NCBI GenBank assembly: GCA_913061095.1 | Contig: CAJXVM010000020.1 | Span: 1-64,000, forward strand | DNA length: 64,000 nucleotides | Direction of reading: 5' to 3' | From: an uncultured Ignavibacteria bacterium | GTDB lineage: Bacteria; Bacteroidota; Ignavibacteria; SZUA-365 | In this document: piece after piece, positions 17,070 to 24,629 of the stretch | How the letters are laid out: every line of letters starts with the position of its first letter | Numbering within the stretch: position 1 is the first letter of the stretch | Made by a program: the position numbers and the translations under genes | Notes under the pieces: model-generated | Told to the model about the DNA's origin: nothing | What the model saw: only the letters and a program-made list of their open reading frames with translations | Database searches by the model: none

Positions 17070-17099
17070 CAAGCTAGGTTTTTCACACCGATTCTGCAA
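17070..17099 (-). promoter_or_regulatory. ftsX promoter
   Basis: Minus strand TTG (17099-17097), exactly 20 nt, TAGCTTG (17076-17070). This is a full match to the TTG-N20-TANNTTG pattern of the window, 22 nt before the ftsX ATG. Confidence 0.5.
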
Positions 17100-17101
17100 G
17101 G

Positions 17102-17129
17102 AGGAGCAGGAGCTCGTGCTCCTGCTCCT
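17102..17129. promoter_or_regulatory. 12-bp perfect inverted repeat between ftsX and mazG
   Basis: The arms 17102-17113 and 17118-17129 are perfectly complementary with a 4-nt TCGT loop. The repeat begins three bases beyond the ftsX -33 element (17097-17099) and covers the -33 area of the mazG promoter. It could be an operator read by a dimeric regulator or an RNA/DNA hairpin. There is no T-run for a terminator on either side. Confidence 0.5.
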
Positions 17130-17152
17130 GCTCGAAGAATTTCCGTATCTTG
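17122..17152 (+). promoter_or_regulatory. Candidate leaderless promoter of mazG
   Basis: TATCTTG (17146-17152) ends 5 nt before the mazG ATG. The upstream element is weak (CTG at 17122-17124, spacer 21). The inverted repeat at 17102-17129 overlaps this -33 area. Confidence 0.35.
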
Positions 17153-17157
17153 ACCGC

Positions 17158-17946
17158 ATGAGCGAACAAGACACCCAATCTCCGCAATACGAGTACACAT
17201 TCGACGAACTCCTCTCCATCATGAAGCGGCTGCGAAAGGAATGCCCGTGGGACCGTGAGCAGACGAACGACAGCATCAAGGGCCATACGATCGAGGAAGC
17301 CTTTGAGGTCGTCGAGGCCATTGATCACCGCAACGACTACGACCTCCAGCATGAACTGGGCGACCTCCTGCTGCACGTGGTGTTCCACACGGAAATAGCC
17401 GCCGAGGACGACCGCTTCACGATCGAGGACGTGCTCCGCGCCATCATCGACAAACTGGTACGCCGGCATCCCCACATTTTCGGCGATACCGAGGTGCGTG
17501 ACGCGGGTGACGTGAAGCGCAACTGGGAACAGATCAAAATGGACGAGGGACGCGAATCGGTCATCGACGGCGTGCCGCGGTCACTGCCGGCCCTGCTCAA
17601 GGCCTATCGTATGCAGGACAAGGCCTCCAAGATCGGCTTCGACTGGGAGCGCGGCGAGGATGTCTGGGCGAAGGTGCATGAGGAAATCGAGGAACTGCGC
17701 CTCGCGGTGGAGGGCGAAAACAGCGAGGACATCGAGGAGGAGATCGGTGACCTGCTGTTCTCAATCGTCAATTACGCGCGCTTCCTGCACGTCAATCCCG
17801 AAGACGCCCTGCGCCGTACCATCGACAAATTCGACCGCCGCTTCCGCCACGTCGAAAAGCGCCTCCGCGAGGAAGGACGTGAGCCGGGGGATGCGACGCT
17901 CGCTGAGATGGATAGATATTGGGATGAAGCGAAGCGCTCCGAGTAA
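17158..17946 (+). CDS. mazG: Nucleoside triphosphate pyrophosphohydrolase MazG
   Basis: A 262-residue all-alpha NTP pyrophosphohydrolase that hydrolyses (d)NTPs to NMP and PPi. Two tandem MazG domains are visible. The first has CPWDREQT, then EEAFEVVEAID and ELGDLLLHVVFH (EExxE..ExxD metal motif, about residues 42-75). The second has HEEIEELRLAVE and EEEIGDLLFSIVNYAR (about 175-210). Length matches E. coli MazG. ATG 17158 is preferred over ATG 17116: the added residues would be translated from the hairpin region. Confidence 0.94.
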   Translation: MSEQDTQSPQYEYTFDELLSIMKRLRKECPWDREQTNDSIKGHTIEEAFEVVEAIDHRNDYDLQHELGDLLLHVVFHTEIAAEDDRFTIEDVLRAIIDKLVRRHPHIFGDTEVRDAGDVKRNWEQIKMDEGRESVIDGVPRSLPALLKAYRMQDKASKIGFDWERGEDVWAKVHEEIEELRLAVEGENSEDIEEEIGDLLFSIVNYARFLHVNPEDALRRTIDKFDRRFRHVEKRLREEGREPGDATLAEMDRYWDEAKRSE

Positions 17947-17951
17947 ATAAG

Positions 17952-18025
17952 CGCAAAGTGCAGAGTGCAAAGTGCAAAGTCTGATCGATCAATCTTTGCA
18001 CTTTGCACTTTGTCCTTTGCACTTC
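17952..18025. repeat. Inverted GCAAAGT-repeat element between mazG and waaA
   Basis: The left arm (17952-17980) has four GCAAAGT/GCAGAGT units. The right arm (17994-18025) has four CTTTGCA-type units. The loop is only 13 nt (17981-17993). It starts 5 nt after the mazG stop and ends at the waaA stop, so both convergent transcripts would end in the same strong hairpin. Confidence 0.75.
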
Positions 18026-19296
18026 TACTGCAGCATCGGTTCAAGCTTTTCGAGGATTTTACTGGTCGACCCCGCCCGCTCGGCTACGAAGCGCCCGGCG
18101 ATCTCGCCGGATTCGGCGCGGAGGGATTCGTCGTCGAGGAGGCGGCGGAGGCTGCGGTAGAGGTCCTGCCGATCGCGCACGATGATACCGCCGCCGGCGT
18201 CGGCCAGTTCGCGGGCCTCCTGGCTGTTGCCGATCTTCGGTCCGTAAAGCACCGGGATGCCGTAGGCCGCGGGCTCCAGCGTGTTGTGCACGTTGCTCTT
18301 GAATCCTCCCCCCACGAAGGCGACATCCGCCGCGGCGTACAGCGGCAGCAGGATGCCGATACTGTCGACGATGATCACACGTTCGCCGCTCCAGGATTGC
18401 AGGTAGGAGAAGCGGATGGAGTCCGCCTTTCCCGCGAGACGGAATTCCAGCCATTCGAGATGATCCAGCGTGGGTTCGTGCGGCACGATGATGCACTGCA
18501 GCGAGGGATCGTGATCCAGCAGTTTGAACAAGACGGGGAGGAGGATCTCCTCGTCCTCGGACCAGCTGCTGCCGGCGACCAGCGTCCGGCGTCCCTCGCG
18601 CACCCGCTCCGGCAGAATCCCGCGCGCCCGTGATTCCGCTGCCTTGCCGGCGACGCGGTCGTAGCGCGTGTCGCCCACGGCGCGGACTTCGGCGTGCCGC
18701 AGTCCCAGCCGACGGAAATGCTCCGCATCCTGCTCGGATACGGTGAGAATGACATCCATCACGTCGTAGACGCTGCGGTGGAAGCTCCGCACGCCGGGGA
18801 GCAGGCGTCCCGAATCCCCGCGCAGCGTGGCGTTGGCCAGCATGACGGGGATATTCATCCGGGCGCAGGTCCACACGTGATTCGGCCAGACGTCGTAGCG
18901 GATGAACACCGCCGCGGTCGGACGCATCAGCTCAAGAAACGCCCGAGCGCGCCAGGGCGTGTCGAAGGGGATGTACACGACCGCGTCGATCTCGCGGTAG
19001 CGGAGGTTGTTTTCGTAGCCGGACGGCGAGAAAAAGGACGCGATGACCACCAGGTCGGGCATCCGCCGCCGCAGCTGTTCGATGATGGGCTTGGCCTGTT
19101 CGAATTCTCCCATCGACGACGCGTGCACCCACAGCCGCGGTGTGCCGGGATTGTTTCGCATGAACACCCGCAGCCGCTGCAGGGAAGTGGCGCGTCCGCG
19201 CAGTCCCCGCCGCACCTTCCGGTTGAACAGCCAGAGCACCCGGAACGCGATCCACAGCGGGGGGAGTACGGTGATATTATAGAAAAGCTTCCACAT
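18025..19296 (-). CDS. waaA: 3-deoxy-D-manno-octulosonic acid (Kdo) transferase WaaA
   Basis: A 423-residue GT30 enzyme that adds Kdo to lipid IVA at the inner membrane. An N-terminal hydrophobic anchor (about residues 3-25) is followed by WVHASSMGEFEQAKP, which contains the family's catalytic Glu, and FIRYDVWPN, the counterpart of the E/F-W-x-N motif. The C-terminal GT-B half has VAGSSWSEDEEILLPV, EPTLDHLEWL and GGGFKSNVHNTLEPAAYGIPV. MWKLFY at 19296 is taken as start. An upstream ATG at 19326 adds ten unlikely residues. Together with kdsD, lpxA and lpxC it shows a Kdo-lipid A outer membrane. Confidence 0.93.
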   Translation of the reverse strand: MWKLFYNITVLPPLWIAFRVLWLFNRKVRRGLRGRATSLQRLRVFMRNNPGTPRLWVHASSMGEFEQAKPIIEQLRRRMPDLVVIASFFSPSGYENNLRYREIDAVVYIPFDTPWRARAFLELMRPTAAVFIRYDVWPNHVWTCARMNIPVMLANATLRGDSGRLLPGVRSFHRSVYDVMDVILTVSEQDAEHFRRLGLRHAEVRAVGDTRYDRVAGKAAESRARGILPERVREGRRTLVAGSSWSEDEEILLPVLFKLLDHDPSLQCIIVPHEPTLDHLEWLEFRLAGKADSIRFSYLQSWSGERVIIVDSIGILLPLYAAADVAFVGGGFKSNVHNTLEPAAYGIPVLYGPKIGNSQEARELADAGGGIIVRDRQDLYRSLRRLLDDESLRAESGEIAGRFVAERAGSTSKILEKLEPMLQ

Positions 19297-19354
19297 GGGC
19301 GTCGTACACAAGTGCCGCGATTGCATGCAAAACCCAACATAACACTTTCGTCCA

Positions 19355-19384
19355 TTGCATATCAGGCCGTTGAGCGATATTTTT
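19355..19384 (+). promoter_or_regulatory. Promoter of the glycan operon
   Basis: TTG (19355-19357), exactly 20 nt, then TATTTTT (19378-19384), followed by TG. This is a good match to TTG-N20-TANNTTT. It lies 28 nt upstream of the GTG start at 19413. Confidence 0.5.
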
Positions 19385-19412
19385 TGTTTTTGTCACTGAC
19401 GAGCAGGACAGA

Positions 19413-20402
19413 GTGCAAGCTGACGCGCACGAGACGGAAACAGAGCAGAAGCAGAAGACCGGCAGTGAGGCGGGGGAAGTGGACATCTCCGTCGTCATTC
19501 CATCCTACAATGAAAAGGATTCCATCCCCGAGCTTACCGGACAGCTGACGAATGTGCTCGACGGCATGCAGCTGCGCTGGGAGGTCTGGTACATCGATGA
19601 CGGCAGCGGCGACGGTTCCGCGGAAGCGCTGCGCGCGCTGCATGCGAAGGACCCGCGCTTCAAGATGATCCGCTTCCGGCGGAATTACGGGAAGTCCGCC
19701 GCGCTGGCGGTGGGATTCGAGCAGGCGCAGGGACGCTACGTCATCACGATGGATGCCGACCTGCAGGACGATCCCTCGGAGATTCCCGCCCTGGTCGCGA
19801 AGCTCGACGAGGGATTCGACATGGTCTCGGGATGGAAAAAGAAACGCTACGATCCCATCTCCAAGACCATCCCGTCGAAGTTTTTCAACTTCGTGACCGG
19901 CAAGCTCTCGGGCATCGACATTCACGACTTCAACTGCGGACTGAAGGCATACCGCGGGGAAGTGGTCAAGACCGTCAATCTCTACGGCGAAATGCATCGC
20001 TACATTCCCGTCCTGGCGAAAATGGCGGGCTTTACCGTCACGGAGATGGTCGTCCAGCATCATCCCAGGAAATACGGCAGCACGAAATTCGGGCTCAGCC
20101 GCTTTTTCAAGGGATTCCTCGACCTGCTGACTGTCATGTTCACCTCGCGCTATACGCAGCGTCCCCTGCACGTTTTCGGTTCGCTCGGCGGTATCATGTT
20201 CCTGGCCGGCTTCCTGATCAACGCCTGGATGACCGTCGAATGGCTGATGGGCTACCCCGTCGGCAACCGTCCCATGCTGCTGCTCGGCATCCTGCTCATG
20301 CTGCTCGGCATCCAGCTCATCTCCACCGGACTCCTCGCGGAGATGGTGACCAAGAGCGGTGCCAGCGCGCGCGACTACAGCGTGCGCGAAATGCTGAAAT
20401 AG
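19413..20402 (+). CDS. Family 2 glycosyltransferase with C-terminal membrane segments (DPM1/GtrB type)
   Basis: A 329-residue GT2 enzyme. The GT-A domain shows ISVVIPSYNEKDSIPEL, YIDDGSGDGS and the metal-binding segment MDADLQDD (about residues 112-119). The signature YGSTKFGLSRFFKGFLDLLT precedes two C-terminal TMs (about residues 250-305). Members transfer a hexose from a nucleotide sugar to a polyprenyl phosphate or extend a lipid-linked glycan. The GTG start at 19413 has a near AGGAC. A later start near residue 20 is possible. It is the first gene of a four-gene glycan operon. Confidence 0.88.
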   Translation: MQADAHETETEQKQKTGSEAGEVDISVVIPSYNEKDSIPELTGQLTNVLDGMQLRWEVWYIDDGSGDGSAEALRALHAKDPRFKMIRFRRNYGKSAALAVGFEQAQGRYVITMDADLQDDPSEIPALVAKLDEGFDMVSGWKKKRYDPISKTIPSKFFNFVTGKLSGIDIHDFNCGLKAYRGEVVKTVNLYGEMHRYIPVLAKMAGFTVTEMVVQHHPRKYGSTKFGLSRFFKGFLDLLTVMFTSRYTQRPLHVFGSLGGIMFLAGFLINAWMTVEWLMGYPVGNRPMLLLGILLMLLGIQLISTGLLAEMVTKSGASARDYSVREMLK

Positions 20403-20426
20403 TTTTTCCATCAATCTGATACATCC

Positions 20427-21551
20427 ATGTCCGACTCCATTGTGTACAAAGCCGACTGCCGTCACTTCCGCGGCGACATCCCGTGTCGTCCCCACAAGCA
20501 GGAAGGCGTGCACTGCGCCGACTGTCCCCATTACGATCCCACAGACCGCAACATCCTGATCATCAAGCTCGGGGCGATCGGCGACGTGATCCGCACCACG
20601 CCGCTGCTGCAGCGCCTGCGGAAGGAATATCCCGGCGCGCGCATCTGGTGGCTGACGCAGTCGCCGGAGGTGCTGCCGTCCACCGTCGACATCAAGCTGC
20701 GCTTCGACATGGCCAGCGTGATCTCGCTGCTGGCGGTGAATTTCGACGTGGTGATCAATCTCGATAAGGACCGCGAGGCCTGTGCGATTCTCGACCGCCT
20801 CGAGGCCAGCGTCAAGAAGGGCTTCACCATCCGCAACGGGATCTGCGCGCCCATCGACGCCGACGCAGAACACAAGTTCCTCACCGGCATCTTCGACGAT
20901 CTCAACAAGAAGAATACGCGCCATTACGTGGAGGAAATGTTCGAGATCTGCGGCTACGACTGGCAGGGTGAAGAATACATTCTCGAAGCGGAAGAGGAGT
21001 TCGATCTGGAGGCGGCGGCGAAGCGGCTGGGACTGCTGCTCGACACGAACAAGCCGATCATCGGACTCAATACCGGCTGCGGGGGACGCTGGACGAGCCG
21101 CCTGTGGCCCGAGGAGCACTGGCGCCGGCTCGCGCGTGAACTGATCGATCACGGCATGCAGCCGCTGTTCCTCGGCGGCGCGCAGGAGCATGAAAAGAAC
21201 GACCGCATGGCACGGAAATCCGGCGGACTCTATCTCGGCCATTTCCCGCTGAAAACCTTCATCGCGCTGATGAACAAATGCGATGTCATCGTCTCGGCGG
21301 TAACCATGGCCATGCATATCGCCATCGGACTGCACAAGCCGCTGGTGCTGTTCAACAACATCTTCAATCCGAAGGAATTCGAGCTGTACGGCCGCGGTGA
21401 AATCCTCGAACCGTCGAAAGAATGCACCTGCTTCTTCCAGCCCACCTGCCAGCGGGATGACTATCGCTGCATGGATCATCTCGAGGTCGACCGCGTACTG
21501 GAAGCGGTCAATCGCTGGGCGGAGATGAAGGGGAGCGGCGCCCCGGCATGA
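20427..21551 (+). CDS. GT9-family (heptosyltransferase-like) glycosyltransferase with Cys-rich termini
   Basis: A 374-residue GT-B enzyme with ADP-heptose:LPS heptosyltransferase motifs: ILIIKLGAIGDVIRTTPLLQ (about residue 43), GLNTGCGGRWTSRLWPEEHW, FLGGAQEHEKN and AMHIAIGLHKPLVLFN. Unusually, it carries a four-Cys N-terminal segment (Cys11, 20, 30 and 33: CRHF, PCRPH, HCADCPHY) and a four-Cys C-terminal segment (ECTCFFQPTCQRDDYRC). Together these could form a metal or Fe-S site. It starts 24 nt after the GT2 stop and overlaps the next gene by 4 bp. The acceptor is unknown, probably LPS core or a lipid-linked glycan. Confidence 0.88.
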   Translation: MSDSIVYKADCRHFRGDIPCRPHKQEGVHCADCPHYDPTDRNILIIKLGAIGDVIRTTPLLQRLRKEYPGARIWWLTQSPEVLPSTVDIKLRFDMASVISLLAVNFDVVINLDKDREACAILDRLEASVKKGFTIRNGICAPIDADAEHKFLTGIFDDLNKKNTRHYVEEMFEICGYDWQGEEYILEAEEEFDLEAAAKRLGLLLDTNKPIIGLNTGCGGRWTSRLWPEEHWRRLARELIDHGMQPLFLGGAQEHEKNDRMARKSGGLYLGHFPLKTFIALMNKCDVIVSAVTMAMHIAIGLHKPLVLFNNIFNPKEFELYGRGEILEPSKECTCFFQPTCQRDDYRCMDHLEVDRVLEAVNRWAEMKGSGAPA

Positions 21552-22714
21552 GAATCGTGCTCGTCGGCACGGCCTATCCCCTGCGCGGCGGCATTGCGCA
21601 TTACGTGGGCCTGCTCTGGAAGTACCTTTCCCGCCGGCATGACGTCCGCGTCGTCACGTTTTCCCGCCAGTACCCGAAACTGCTTTTCCCCGGAAAGTCG
21701 CAGGAGGAATCCGGCGACGCAGGCATCCCCATCGACAGCGTGCAGTGGATCGACTCGATCAATCCCTTCAACTGGATCCGCACCGGTTTCCGCGTGCGCG
21801 CGCTGCGTGCGGACCTGATCGTCTTCAAGTTCTGGATGCCGTTTTTCGCGCCGTCCTACGGTACCATCGCTGCCATCGCGCGCCGGGGCCGCCACACGAA
21901 AACGATGTTCATCTGCGACAACATCATTCCCCACGAACGGCGTCCGGGCGACAAACTGCTGACGCGCTTCGCCTTTCGCTACATCGACAGCTACGTCGTG
22001 CAGTCGCGCGCGGTGGAGCGGGATCTGCGGAAGTGGCACCCGGAGCCGCTGACCAGCTATCTGCCGCATCCCGTCTATGAAATCTTCGGGGAGGAGGAGG
22101 AGCGTCTGGCGGCGCGCGCGAAACTCGCGCAGGTCGATCCGGCGATGACGCTCACCGATGACGAGCGTGTCATGCTGTTCTTCGGTTACGTGCGCGACTA
22201 CAAGGGACTCGACGTCATCCTCGACGCCATGCCGTCGATTCTCGAGAAGATGAAAGTCCGTCTGCTGGTGGTCGGCGAATTTTACAACAACGAGCAGAAA
22301 TACCGCGACCAGGTTCGGCGGCTCGGCGTGGGGGATTATGTGGTTTTCCATTCCGACTATGTTCCAAACGAAGAAGTCGGCACGTATTTCTCCGCCGCCG
22401 ACGTGCTGACGCTGCCGTACAAGTCCGCGACGCAGAGCGGCATCATTCAGATCGCGTACAATTTCCATCGTCCCGTCATCGCCACCGACGTAGGCGGACT
22501 CGGCGAGGTGATCGTCGACGGGCGCACCGGCGCCATCGTGCCGCCCGAGGATCCGCATGCGCTTGCGAAGGCAGTTGTCGATTTCTTCGCGCACCACCGC
22601 TTCGCGGGCTACCGGGCGAATGTCATCGAGGAAAAGAAAAAATATTCATGGGAGCACATGGCGGAGGGCATCGAGGAACTGTATCACCGGAGCATTGAGA
22701 ATCGACGGAGCTGA
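21548..22714 (+). CDS. Family 4 glycosyltransferase (GT-B)
   Basis: A 388-residue retaining glycosyltransferase. The N-terminal domain begins VLVGTAYPLRGGIAHYVGLL (glycine-rich GGIAHY). The C-terminal nucleotide-sugar domain shows LFFGYVRDYKGLDVILDAM, VPNEEVGTYFSAADVLTLPY, QSGIIQIAY and the E-x7-E-like region IATDVGGLGEVIVDGRTG. No membrane segment is seen. It overlaps the GT9 gene by 4 bp and is 5 nt from the next gene, so it belongs to the same operon building a surface glycan. Confidence 0.9.
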   Translation: MRIVLVGTAYPLRGGIAHYVGLLWKYLSRRHDVRVVTFSRQYPKLLFPGKSQEESGDAGIPIDSVQWIDSINPFNWIRTGFRVRALRADLIVFKFWMPFFAPSYGTIAAIARRGRHTKTMFICDNIIPHERRPGDKLLTRFAFRYIDSYVVQSRAVERDLRKWHPEPLTSYLPHPVYEIFGEEEERLAARAKLAQVDPAMTLTDDERVMLFFGYVRDYKGLDVILDAMPSILEKMKVRLLVVGEFYNNEQKYRDQVRRLGVGDYVVFHSDYVPNEEVGTYFSAADVLTLPYKSATQSGIIQIAYNFHRPVIATDVGGLGEVIVDGRTGAIVPPEDPHALAKAVVDFFAHHRFAGYRANVIEEKKKYSWEHMAEGIEELYHRSIENRRS

Positions 22715-22719
22715 ATCCC

Positions 22720-24417
22720 ATGGCCAAGACGAAAAAGACGAAAAAGCAGACCGCGAAAAAGGGGACGGAGCACATCCTTTCCACATGGAATCTCGATGAG
22801 ATGCTGGATCGATACATCTGGCTGCTCATCCCGCTGCTCGTCCTGCTCTACTACTGGTTCAGCATGGGCTCCACCGGTTTCTATCAGGACGACGAGATCG
22901 GCCATTACCGCAACATCCGGCAGTTCTGGGGCGATCCGTTTTCCATCATGGGAAATCAGCCCAAGCCCGGCTGGAAAATCCTCATGGTCGTGCCCGGGCT
23001 TTTCGGTTTCCCCGGCGTGGCGCTCGCGCATTGTTTCATCGCGGCGCTCACCGTCGTGATGACCTACAAGCTCGGCCGCGCGATGAAGATGAAAAACGCC
23101 TCCATCGCGGCCATTCTGCTCGCCGCCCAGCCGCTGTTCCTGCAGCTGTCCTTCCGCTCCTACAGCGAAATCACCGCCGCGCTGTTTCTCGTCCTGTCGC
23201 TGTTCTTTTATTACCGCGAACAGTGGATATGGGCCGCAATCACATCCTCCTACATCTTTTCCATCCGGCAGGAGTTCGCGCTGGTCAGTCTCGGCCTCGG
23301 GGTGATATTCCTCATGCGGAAGCAGTGGGTGCCCTTCCTGCTGCTGGCGTGGACGCCGGTCGCGCTGGCGCTGATCGGCTGGCTCGCCACCGGCAATGCC
23401 ATGTGGCTGATTGACGACATGACGCGCATCGGACTCGGCGTGGAAGTGCCGCACAAGCCCTTCTGGCATTACTTTGAAACTTACGTATTCATGGTCGGTC
23501 CCGTGCTCCTGCCGCTGCTTGTGCTCGGCTACTGGAAGCATTTCCTCCCGCCCGACAGGGCGAAGGAGCAGATCATGGATCACGGCTTTCTGTTCTACAC
23601 GTTCACCATCATGTTCGCCTGGTCGGTGTTCTCGGCCTGGGATCTGCCTGATTTCGGCGCCAATCCCGGCCACTGGCGCTACCTGCTTTCCATCGCGCCG
23701 CTGTCGGCGATTTACGCCGCGCGGGGAGTGAACACGCTTTACGACACGCGGAACAGGAACATCGCGCTGTCATTGCTGGCGGTGTTCGCCATCATCTCGG
23801 TGGTTTTCCTGGCGCGCGACACCAACGGACTGATCATGACCGAGGATGCGCGCTACGACCATATCGCCGTCGTCATCGGCGTGCTGGTGCTGGCGGTCGC
23901 CTTCACCTCGCGCATGCTCAACGCCAAGACGCTCATCGCGCTGCTGCTCGCCGGTGCGGTGGGATGGACGCTGTACGCGGAGAAGCCGCGCAAGCTGGAT
24001 CTTGAGGCGGAGACCGTCAAGCAGGCGGCCGAGTGGTATATCGAGCAGCCGGAGGAATTCCGGGAGCGGCCCCTGTACGGGAATCACGTGCTCTTCCGCT
24101 ATTTTTCCGACATCGACATCAACGACGCGAACCGCGACCGCTCGATGCAGCTCGAAACGCTCGCCGAAGCCGCACCCGGATCGATCGTGGTCTGGGACAG
24201 CCATTACGGCAACAGCCAGTTCGGCGGCGACGTGCCGATGGAGTTCTTCGAGGGCAATCCGGATTACCGGCTGCTCGAGCAGTTCATCGCCCCGAACCGC
24301 GCCTTCGGCGTGCTGGTCTTCGAGAAGGCAGATGGCAGTCAGCAGTCAGTGCCGGAAACCGCGCCGGCGCAATCCGCTCCGGCTCCCGCGGAAACCGTGC
24401 CGCCGGTTCAGGAGTAA
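22720..24417 (+). CDS. Multi-pass membrane glycosyltransferase, GT-C-like (ArnT/PMT type)
   Basis: A 565-residue integral membrane protein with about 10-12 hydrophobic segments between residues 28 and 415. A basic N-terminus (MAKTKKTKKQ) is followed by TM1 and the first-loop acidic pair FYQDDEIGHYRN, the hallmark position of polyprenyl-phosphate-dependent GT-C enzymes. The C-terminal ~150 residues are soluble (VVWDSHYGNSQFGGDVP) and end in a Pro/Ala-rich tail. The acceptor is unknown. It probably modifies a lipid A, protein or glycan acceptor on the periplasmic face. Last gene of the glycan operon. Confidence 0.75.
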   Translation: MAKTKKTKKQTAKKGTEHILSTWNLDEMLDRYIWLLIPLLVLLYYWFSMGSTGFYQDDEIGHYRNIRQFWGDPFSIMGNQPKPGWKILMVVPGLFGFPGVALAHCFIAALTVVMTYKLGRAMKMKNASIAAILLAAQPLFLQLSFRSYSEITAALFLVLSLFFYYREQWIWAAITSSYIFSIRQEFALVSLGLGVIFLMRKQWVPFLLLAWTPVALALIGWLATGNAMWLIDDMTRIGLGVEVPHKPFWHYFETYVFMVGPVLLPLLVLGYWKHFLPPDRAKEQIMDHGFLFYTFTIMFAWSVFSAWDLPDFGANPGHWRYLLSIAPLSAIYAARGVNTLYDTRNRNIALSLLAVFAIISVVFLARDTNGLIMTEDARYDHIAVVIGVLVLAVAFTSRMLNAKTLIALLLAGAVGWTLYAEKPRKLDLEAETVKQAAEWYIEQPEEFRERPLYGNHVLFRYFSDIDINDANRDRSMQLETLAEAAPGSIVVWDSHYGNSQFGGDVPMEFFEGNPDYRLLEQFIAPNRAFGVLVFEKADGSQQSVPETAPAQSAPAPAETVPPVQE

Positions 24418-24511
24418 GACCTGATGAAACGGCCCTGAACGCAGCAGGAAGATCATGAGATGATGGTCTTCTACTGCATTGAAAATCCAATATGTTAGCC
24501 CGTTCATTTCA

Positions 24512-24541
24512 TTGATTTTCTCAGGGCCTGTTCGTAGTTTT
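24512..24541 (+). promoter_or_regulatory. Promoter of the LysM transglycosylase gene
   Basis: TTG (24512-24514), exactly 20 nt, TAGTTTT (24535-24541), a TANNTTT box. The predicted leader to the ATG at 24630 is about 80 nt. Confidence 0.5.
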
Positions 24542-24629
24542 TAGAATATGTGTCCGGTAGGCGCGCCACGGGGCGGCCGATTTTTCCGGCGGCGCATCCC
24601 GCTATCCATGTTTTCCGATCCGAGGTTGT

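Noticed and set aside
19362-21479. A 705-codon open frame on the minus strand
   Set aside because: It is antisense to the GT2 and GT9 genes, which carry intact family motifs. Long antisense frames are expected at this GC content.
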